Shown: piece after piece, positions 14,012-19,692 of the stretch
How the letters are laid out: each line of letters starts with the position of its first letter
Position numbering within the stretch: the stretch's first letter is position 1
Source: Bacteroidales bacterium
GTDB taxonomy: Bacteria; Bacteroidota; Bacteroidia; Bacteroidales; WCHB1-69
Assembly: GCA_012838875.1 (NCBI GenBank)
Contig: DUOL01000157.1
Location: 1 to 19,692, forward strand
DNA length: 19,692 nt
Direction of reading: 5' to 3'
The notes under the pieces: generated by a model
The model's input: the letters and a program-made list of their open reading frames with translations, nothing else
Told to the model about the DNA's origin: nothing
Databases searched by the model: none
Position numbers and translations under genes: made by a program

Positions 14012-15577
14012 TTATTCAATTACAGCATGATAATCAACGATACCGCTTAATTTTAAAGCCATTTTATAACTTTCATAAATCTTGGTATAGTTGCTATTAT
14101 CAGTGTTTAAAGTAACAAAAATACGCATTTTGCTATTGTTTTTAAGTAAATTTGTTTCTTGTTTCGTCAATTTAATCGGTATAATGGAGCGAGTCGCAAC
14201 TGTAACTCCCTCTTCGATTAATTGAGCCGGCGATATTAGCTTGTCATTTTCAATCATTGTACAAACACTATTTCCTAATCGGTCGATGATTTCCAACTTA
14301 ATGCGAGCAGAAAATGGGAAGCCGTTTTCAACAATTAAATTCAAGTTCAGTGAATTGATATTTGCTAAATCTTCTCCTACCGAGTAGGGCAATTCGTCTC
14401 GTAAAGTCAGATTGGCGGCTGTAAAAGAGAGGGGGATTTCAAGATAGAGACGCGTGTTGAAATCGTGAAGTCGGTAAACAAAATCGTTGCCCGAGGAGAT
14501 ATTTCCCATTGGGTTCACCTCTAAGGATGCGCAGTAGGAGATTTTGTCGGGGAAAGCGGTTAATAACTCTAAAATATTGGAATTGGTTATGTCAATTTCA
14601 GTTTGCGAGGGGATAACCGGATTGTGAGGAAGATTTGTTTCAGAAGCACGTGTAATATTGATGGTAGAGTTAATTAATGAACTTTGGAACGGAATTTCGC
14701 TGTTATTTTTTGTGTTCGTAGCGGAGAGTTCTTGTAGCTGAAATTGCAAATCGGCGCCAATTCCATTTTGGATTATCAAAAAGGCTCTTGATTTCTCTAA
14801 ATCAAGGGTGCCGTCAGTAATTCTATCAAAGAAGGTGATTTCTTCCGTTTTCGGTCCGTAATTTTGGCGTTGTTTGCCAAAATATCCTTTGATATAAGCG
14901 AGGTCAATATCTTCAAAATGAATTTTTAAAAATAGTTGATTCCCGATTGCACGGGCAGAATCGGTAGCTTGTGGCGAAACTCTTACGGAAAGAATATTTT
15001 GATAGGAGTTAAAGCTGTTTAATTGCGGTCCTCGTAAATCGAGACGGTATGCGTCCAAGTTGATTCTTGCTGTATAATTGTTACTATGCGCATTTCCTTT
15101 CGGGATAGTAACTTTTTTTCTCAGGGGATTCCCATTTAGTTTTGCTGCCGGAATTTGATACTCTATCTCAATGGGCTGGTCAAACGGATTTATGACTTCA
15201 AAGGTTAAAAATCCTTTATACAGTGCAATTTGTGTCAATTCTACGGGAGAGAGTTGTAGTGTTTGCAATTCGTTTTTATAGAAAAAAAGTGCATTCGGAG
15301 CTAAAAGAGCTGTGTTAGGAATCTCTAAATCCAATTGGAAGATGGAATCGGGAAAAGTAGTTATCGAATTGGTGGAAAGAGAAAATAACTTCTTGTCAAT
15401 AACCAAAGAGAGTAACCGGTTCTCGTCAACGCTTATCATGCTATCGGGAAGAATATTCGTAAATGAAAGTTCCGTTTGAAAAAGAGGCAAATTGAGCGAG
15501 GTATCCCATTCTATAGGATTTTTTTTACAACCTATCAGGAGTATAAGCAAGATGTAAATCGCTAATAGTCGTTTCAT
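14012..15577 (-). CDS. Large lipoprotein of unknown function
   Basis: A 521-residue protein with a lipoprotein signal, M-K-R-L then a hydrophobic run and L-I-G-C with Cys17, followed by K-K, so a lipid-anchored envelope protein is likely. The remainder lacks recognisable catalytic motifs. It is rich in alternating hydrophobic/polar segments that suggest several beta-sandwich domains, for example G-F-L-T-F-E-V-I-N-P-F-D-Q-P-I-E-I-E-Y (about 129-147) and L-N-L-N-L-I-V-E-N-G-F-P-F-S-A-R-I-K-L-E. Similar unnamed lipoproteins occur widely in Bacteroidota. It starts 23 bases after the third rhomboid gene on the same strand and is probably cotranscribed with it; whether the two are functionally linked is unknown. 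Confidence 0.8.
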   Translation of the reverse strand: MKRLLAIYILLILLIGCKKNPIEWDTSLNLPLFQTELSFTNILPDSMISVDENRLLSLVIDKKLFSLSTNSITTFPDSIFQLDLEIPNTALLAPNALFFYKNELQTLQLSPVELTQIALYKGFLTFEVINPFDQPIEIEYQIPAAKLNGNPLRKKVTIPKGNAHSNNYTARINLDAYRLDLRGPQLNSFNSYQNILSVRVSPQATDSARAIGNQLFLKIHFEDIDLAYIKGYFGKQRQNYGPKTEEITFFDRITDGTLDLEKSRAFLIIQNGIGADLQFQLQELSATNTKNNSEIPFQSSLINSTINITRASETNLPHNPVIPSQTEIDITNSNILELLTAFPDKISYCASLEVNPMGNISSGNDFVYRLHDFNTRLYLEIPLSFTAANLTLRDELPYSVGEDLANINSLNLNLIVENGFPFSARIKLEIIDRLGNSVCTMIENDKLISPAQLIEEGVTVATRSIIPIKLTKQETNLLKNNSKMRIFVTLNTDNSNYTKIYESYKMALKLSGIVDYHAVIE

Positions 15578-15600
15578 CGCCTTATTTTAAGGTTACAAAA

Positions 15601-16287
15601 TTAATAATTATTAAGTTCACTGTTATCAATTATATCGAAATCATTATTTTCTTCATCCTCTTCATTCTCATCCTCCTCTTCATCTGCAAAATAGATTTTT
15701 CTCTTCGGTCCTTCATTCCTATAAAAAAAGGCTAAAATCACTCCTGTTATAGCTCCCGATAGGTGTCCTTCCCACGAAATATGCTTATCGGGAAATAGTG
15801 CGGGGAAAAATCCCCACACCAAACTCCCGTATAGAAAAACGATAATAAGCGTATATGCCATTAGAGTCGTTTCCATTTTTATGATAGATATCGTTACCAA
15901 AAAAAAGGCAAAAGCATATACTAAGCCGCTGGCGCCGATATGAATGCCGGGACTGCCGATGCTCCAAGTTAAAATCCCTGTTATAAGTCCGCTCATTATA
16001 AAAATGAGAAGAGATTTTTCCTGAAAAAAATAGAAAATTCCAAAACCGAGAAATAGGAGAGGGAGGCTGTTGGAAAAAAGGTGTTCGAGGTCGGCGTGTA
16101 AAAAGTGCATCGTTACAATTCCTCTCAATCCGTTGATTGTACGAGGGAAAAGTCCAAATTCATTCCAATTCAACATAAAAGTATTGTTGAGCAAAAAGAG
16201 AATCCATAAAATCCCAATAAAAATAATTGATTTTGTTAAGGCAAGAAAGAATTTTTGTTTTTCGGAATTAAAATCGGAATTATTCAC
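15601..16287 (-). CDS. Rhomboid family intramembrane serine protease (third in window)
   Basis: A 228-residue protein with about six membrane segments. The hallmarks are H-L-F-S-N-S (about 69-74, the H-x3-N site), G-A-S-G with Ser120, and the histidine motif E-G-H-L-S-G with His175, so the catalytic dyad is present. It differs from the tandem pair at 6599-8388: the histidine motif is W-E-G-H-L-S-G, the serine motif is followed by L-V-Y-A-F, and the tail after about 200 is highly acidic (D-E-E-E-D-E-N-E-E-D-E-E-N-N-D). It is the first gene of a two-gene unit with the lipoprotein at 14012-15577 and has a promoter box at 16327-16334. Confidence 0.92.
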   Translation of the reverse strand: MNNSDFNSEKQKFFLALTKSIIFIGILWILFLLNNTFMLNWNEFGLFPRTINGLRGIVTMHFLHADLEHLFSNSLPLLFLGFGIFYFFQEKSLLIFIMSGLITGILTWSIGSPGIHIGASGLVYAFAFFLVTISIIKMETTLMAYTLIIVFLYGSLVWGFFPALFPDKHISWEGHLSGAITGVILAFFYRNEGPKRKIYFADEEEDENEEDEENNDFDIIDNSELNNY

Positions 16288-16326
16288 GCCTATTACTTTT
16301 CATTTATTTGAGTAGATAATGATTTG

Positions 16327-16334
16327 CAAAGGTA
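16327..16334 (-). promoter_or_regulatory. Bacteroidota -7 box for the third rhomboid gene
   Basis: The minus strand reads TACCTTTG, 40 bases before the start codon at 16287, identical to the box before the dpp III operon. It lies in the divergent region shared with the helicase gene. Confidence 0.5.
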
Positions 16335-16392
16335 CATTTTAATTTTTATTTTAAATGCTCGTCTATTCTATTATTGCAAAAAAGAAGGTGCA

Positions 16393-16408
16393 TATTTTTG
16401 TATTTTTG
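16393..16408 (+). promoter_or_regulatory. Two adjacent -7 boxes for the helicase operon
   Basis: TATTTTTG occurs twice back to back (16393-16400 and 16401-16408). A TTG at 16374-16376 lies 16 and 24 bases upstream of the two boxes, on either side of the usual spacing of about 19-21, so it is uncertain which box is used. The second box would leave a leader of only about 15 bases before ATG 16430. Confidence 0.45.
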
Positions 16409-16429
16409 CAAAGCAAAACTCAATAGTAC

Positions 16430-18745
16430 ATGAATACTGAAAATACGATTTTATCGCAACTCAATAGTTCACAACAAGAGGCTGTAAAGCATATCGAAGG
16501 ACCGTTAATGCTGATTGCCGGTGCCGGCTCCGGCAAAACTCGCGTCTTGACTCACAGAATTGCCTATATGTTGACAAAGGGGATTTCACCATATAATATT
16601 TTAGCGTTAACCTTTACCAATAAGGCGGCAAAGGAGATGCGAGAGCGTGTCTATGACTTAATTGGTGAAGCCAACGCCAAAGCTACTTCTGTCGGTACGT
16701 TTCACTCTATTTTTTTACGAATCCTCCGAATCGAAGCCACAAAACTGGGTTTTAGAGAGAATTTAACGGTCTACGATACCGATGATGCTAAAAATGTTCT
16801 TAAAAATATCATTAAAGATATGAATTTGGACATTAAGACCTATCTTCCGGGTTACGTATTGTCGCGAATCTCTAATGCAAAATCAAGTTTGCTTTCTGCC
16901 GAAGATTACGCCCAAAGTCCGGAGATTGCCCAAGCAGACGCTGTAAGCGGGCTTCCTATGATAGGTGAGATTTTTTTACGTTATGCAGCACGGCTACGAA
17001 AGTCAAATGCGATGGATTTTGACGATTTGTTATACTTTATGAACGTTTTACTACGCGATTTTCCGGAGACGTTACTAAAATATCAAAGACGGTACCGTTA
17101 TATTTTAGTTGACGAGTATCAGGATACTAACTACGCTCAATATCTTATTGTGAAAAAATTGGCAGCCCTATCGCGTAATATTTGTGTAGTCGGCGATGAC
17201 GCTCAAAGTATTTATGCTTTCAGAGGAGCTAATATTGAAAATATTTTAAATTTCAGACGTGATTATCCCGAAGCAAAATTGGTGAAACTGGAACAGAATT
17301 ATCGTTCTACTAAAAATATTGTGAAAGCGGCTAATGCAATTATTAAGTACAATACCGAACAGTTGCAGAAAGAGGTGTGGACAAATAATGACGAAGGAGC
17401 AAAAATTACCATTCACTCCTTGAGCAATGAGACAGAAGAAGCAAATACCGTTGCCAATTCTATTTTGGATATGAAACTCAATTTCCATTTGAAAAATAAT
17501 CAATTTGCTATTTTATATCGTACAAATGCGCAATCGAGGGCTTTGGAAGAGACGTTGATGAAACGAAATATCCCCTATAAAATTTACGCCGCAACCTCTT
17601 TTTATAATCGCAAAGAGATTAGAGATTTGATAGCTTATTTCAGATTAACGGTTAATAATTATGATGAAGAGGCGTTAAGGCGTATTATTAATTATCCACA
17701 CCGCGGAATCGGTGCGACTACGTTAGAGAAAATTACCGTCGCCGCCGATGAATACAACGTACATCTTTGGAATATTGTAAATGAGCCGCATGTTTATAAT
17801 CCTGAGGTAAATTCTCCGACTAAGACAAGATTACAAGATTTTGCCTCTAAAATAAAGTCCTATACGGCACAAATTCAAAAAATGAATGCGTACGATTTGG
17901 CGATGCACATTGTTACAACCTCGGGCATGTTGCTTGCGTTAAAAGAGAATATCGCGGAAAAGGAGAGATTAGAAAATGTAGAAGAGATGTTGGATTCGAT
18001 AAAAAGTTTTACGGAAAAACAACCCGATAACCTTTTCAATGAAGAGACAGGCGAAATGATTGAAAATTATGTTCCGACTTTAGATAGATATCTTGAAAGT
18101 GTTGCGTTATTAATTGATGACGTTGACGAAGATAAAGAAGATGAAGATAAAGTAAAATTAATGACGATTCATGCGGCTAAAGGGTTGGAATTTGACCATG
18201 TTTACGTTACGGGAATGGAAGAGAATCTTTTTCCTTCCTCTCTTTCTCTTGGTACAAAACGGGAGTTAGAGGAGGAGCGGCGACTCTTTTACGTAGCCGT
18301 TACCCGTGCTAAAGAGTCTTTAACACTGACTCACTGTCAAATGAGATATAAATATGGGACGCCGATGTTTTGCGAAAGAAGTCGTTTTCTTGATGAAATC
18401 CCGGACAATTATCTGAAAATTATACAAAAAGCCTCCTCAAAAGCGTCTTTTTCAAGCAGTTATGCTTCTTCTAATTATGGAAAATCTTCCTATTCCGTGC
18501 CTTTAAGTGTTAAGAAAAGTGTCCCGAAAACGTCTAAGCAGATAAACACCGCCTCTATCGGTAAAGAAGCCACGCCCGATGATATTGTTCCTAATATTAG
18601 GGTTTATCATGCAACATTTGGCTACGGTAACGTTATTAAAACAGATGGTGTTTCTCATGATAAAAAAGCGGTAGTCAATTTCGATTCAGTAGGAGAGAAA
18701 ACGTTATTATTAAAATTTGCAAAATTAATTTTGCCTTATAAATAG
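16430..18745 (+). CDS. pcrA: UvrD/PcrA-type DNA helicase
   Basis: A 771-residue superfamily 1A 3'-5' DNA helicase acting in repair and in clearing proteins from DNA. The motifs appear in order: Q motif L-N-S-S-Q-Q-E-A-V (11-19), Walker A G-A-G-S-G-K-T (31-37), Walker B V-D-E-Y-Q-D-T, motif III G-D-D-A-Q-S-I-Y-A-F-R-G, motif IV E-Q-N-Y-R-S, motif V T-I-H-A-A-K-G-L-E-F and motif VI Y-V-A-V-T-R-A-K. The C-terminus has a Ser/Lys-rich linker followed by V-Y-H-A-T-F-G-Y-G-N-V, the PcrA-type Tudor-like tail that in other bacteria contacts RNA polymerase. It heads a three-gene plus-strand unit, with the small lipoprotein starting 7 bases after its stop. Confidence 0.95.
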   Translation: MNTENTILSQLNSSQQEAVKHIEGPLMLIAGAGSGKTRVLTHRIAYMLTKGISPYNILALTFTNKAAKEMRERVYDLIGEANAKATSVGTFHSIFLRILRIEATKLGFRENLTVYDTDDAKNVLKNIIKDMNLDIKTYLPGYVLSRISNAKSSLLSAEDYAQSPEIAQADAVSGLPMIGEIFLRYAARLRKSNAMDFDDLLYFMNVLLRDFPETLLKYQRRYRYILVDEYQDTNYAQYLIVKKLAALSRNICVVGDDAQSIYAFRGANIENILNFRRDYPEAKLVKLEQNYRSTKNIVKAANAIIKYNTEQLQKEVWTNNDEGAKITIHSLSNETEEANTVANSILDMKLNFHLKNNQFAILYRTNAQSRALEETLMKRNIPYKIYAATSFYNRKEIRDLIAYFRLTVNNYDEEALRRIINYPHRGIGATTLEKITVAADEYNVHLWNIVNEPHVYNPEVNSPTKTRLQDFASKIKSYTAQIQKMNAYDLAMHIVTTSGMLLALKENIAEKERLENVEEMLDSIKSFTEKQPDNLFNEETGEMIENYVPTLDRYLESVALLIDDVDEDKEDEDKVKLMTIHAAKGLEFDHVYVTGMEENLFPSSLSLGTKRELEEERRLFYVAVTRAKESLTLTHCQMRYKYGTPMFCERSRFLDEIPDNYLKIIQKASSKASFSSSYASSNYGKSSYSVPLSVKKSVPKTSKQINTASIGKEATPDDIVPNIRVYHATFGYGNVIKTDGVSHDKKAVVNFDSVGEKTLLLKFAKLILPYK

Positions 18746-18752
18746 TGTAAAG

Positions 18753-18911
18753 ATGAAAAGAGTGATTTTTTTTATAAGTTTATTGGTAATTATTCTATTA
18801 TCATCTTGCCAAAGAGATATTTACGGAAGAAATCAGCGGAAAATCGATAGAAGTTGCGGCTGCGAAAATTTGCAGAAAGGTTATAAAAATGAAACTTTAT
18901 GTCAAAATTAG
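18753..18911 (+). CDS. Small 52-residue cysteine-containing lipoprotein
   Basis: A short gene between the helicase and the SprT-like gene. From ATG 18753 it encodes M-K-R-V-I-F-F-I-S-L-L-V-I-I-L-L-S-S-C, a good lipoprotein signal with lipobox L-S-S-C (Cys19). A mature part of about 34 residues follows, starting C-Q-R-D-I-Y-G-R and containing C-G-C and a final C near the end (C-Q-N). It is basic and three further cysteines remain after the lipid-bearing one. It starts 7 bases after the helicase stop and overlaps the SprT-like start by 13 bases, so it looks translationally coupled in the operon. I do not recognise a family. The complete lipoprotein signal and the tight packing argue that it is real. 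Confidence 0.75.
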   Translation: MKRVIFFISLLVIILLSSCQRDIYGRNQRKIDRSCGCENLQKGYKNETLCQN

Positions 18912-19522
18912 TAGCTATTTCATTAGATAAAATTTTAGAGCAATATTTTCCTGCTTCCTCTCACCATTTTGTTAGACCTTTTTTTGATAATAATCCCTTT
19001 AATTTTACTGTAACCACTCATCGTCAGAGTAAAAAGGGAGATTTCAGAACGAGTAGAAATTTAATTAACGGTGCTACGATTACCGTCAACGGAACGTTGC
19101 ATCAATATGAATTTTTATTAGTATTCTTGCATGAATTGGCTCACTATTTTGTGGCAAAGGAGAAACCTGCGAATGTAAAGCCGCACGGCAAAGAGTGGAA
19201 AATGTGCTATAAGAAATTGGTAGAAGATGCTTTAGAGCAGGTGAAACTTCCGTCAGATATTGTTGAAGCGTGGCGTCAGCACTTAAAAAATATTAAAAGT
19301 TCAAGTTCTACCGACCCTCACTTAGTCGCCGTTTTTAAAAAATATGATACTCGCACTTCCGATAAAGTTATGGTCGGCGAGTTGCAAGTAGGGGACATTT
19401 TTCTTTTCAGGAATTTACAGTTTCGAGTTGACTCTTTCGCTCGCACACGCGCAAAGTGTACTCTATTGGCTAATAATAAGCAGTTTTTAATTGGAAAAAC
19501 CGCACTCGTACTCAAGGCGTAA
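18899..19522 (+). CDS. SprT-like zinc metalloprotease-domain protein
   Basis: A 207-residue protein with an SprT-type domain. The zinc motif H-E-L-A-H is at 78-82 and a downstream histidine lies in K-P-H-G-K-E-W (His96), both expected in SprT/Spartan-like proteins. Typical parts before it are T-T-H-R-Q-S-K-K-G-D-F-R and I-T-V-N-G-T-L-H-Q-Y-E-F. The C-terminal ~60 residues (V-G-E-L-Q-V-G-D-I-F-L-F-R-N) form a small beta-rich domain of unknown role. Eukaryotic Spartan cleaves DNA-protein crosslinks; the bacterial role is not established, though position in an operon with a repair helicase fits DNA maintenance. The start overlaps the small lipoprotein gene by 13 bases. Confidence 0.85.
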   Translation: MSKLVAISLDKILEQYFPASSHHFVRPFFDNNPFNFTVTTHRQSKKGDFRTSRNLINGATITVNGTLHQYEFLLVFLHELAHYFVAKEKPANVKPHGKEWKMCYKKLVEDALEQVKLPSDIVEAWRQHLKNIKSSSSTDPHLVAVFKKYDTRTSDKVMVGELQVGDIFLFRNLQFRVDSFARTRAKCTLLANNKQFLIGKTALVLKA

Positions 19523-19607
19523 AATCATAAATTTAAAAATGCTTTTGTTCTTCTTCTGATTTCTCCCTTTAAATATTATAATAATAATTTCAATTTTAAT
19601 ATTTATC

Positions 19608-19692
19608 AGGGCGTGCCCCCTCGCTACGCTCGGGGTCGGTCTTCGGTTCCAAGTCCGCGGTCGCAAGCCGTGGGGACGCAAGGCGGCAAAAA
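19608..19692 (-). repeat. GC-rich structured intergenic element, copy 4 (cut by window edge)
   Basis: On the plus strand it reads AGGGCGTGCCCCCTCGCTAC onward through CCAAGTCCGCGG, AAGCCG, TGGGGACGC and GGCGGCAAAAA, then stops at the window end halfway through the central hairpin. It matches copies 2 and 3 closely. The AGGGCG end is 85 bases past the SprT-like stop codon, in the same relative orientation as the other copies. Confidence 0.88.

Noticed and set aside
1..19692. CRISPR array
   Set aside because: The four repeats are about 195 bases long, thousands of bases apart and in both orientations; there are no short direct repeats with regular spacers and no cas genes.

Overview
The window is AT-rich with compact genes and reads as a piece of a Bacteroidota (most likely Bacteroidales) chromosome. 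The evidence is the type IX secretion protein PorQ, DUF4293 and DUF2490 proteins, a lipoprotein-type dipeptidyl peptidase III with an HECLGH zinc motif, many lipoboxes, and repeated TAnnTTTG promoter boxes of the Bacteroidetes sigma-70 type. Most genes belong to known families. The unusual material is a family of GC-rich structured intergenic elements and a small island that two of them enclose.

Layout. (1) 1-163: a GC-rich element cut by the window edge. (2) 202-5078, minus strand: a tight five-gene run reading dpp III lipoprotein, LEA-type-2 lipoprotein, DUF4293 membrane protein, recR, 10-TM manganese/heavy-metal exporter. (3) 5163-8388, minus: a DUF2490 outer-membrane protein, an unrecognised protein and two consecutive active-site-complete rhomboid proteases. 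(4) 8454-8702, minus: tRNA-Thr, tRNA-Tyr, tRNA-Gly. (5) 8854-10612, minus: porQ overlapping mnmD. (6) 10801-11409, plus: a bifunctional-nuclease (DUF151) protein with a UVR tail. (7) 11561-13563: an accessory island bounded by two inverted copies of the element. It holds an IS3-type transposase remnant, a candidate immunity gene and the C-terminal tip of an Rhs polymorphic toxin that appears frameshifted near its end. (8) 13658-16287, minus: rpsT with a clear terminator, a large lipoprotein and a third rhomboid. (9) 16430-19522, plus: UvrD/PcrA helicase, a 52-residue lipoprotein and a SprT-like metalloprotein. (10) 19608-19692: a fourth copy of the element, cut by the window edge.

The most interesting signal is the GC-rich element. 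Each of the four copies lies downstream of a stop codon, and all four have the same polarity relative to the upstream gene. Copies 1 and 3 carry different stem sequences in their central hairpin but keep base pairing and keep a nearly identical loop. Both window ends fall inside copies, which would fit a contig that stopped assembling at a high-copy repeat. The toxin/immunity remnant sits exactly between two inverted copies.
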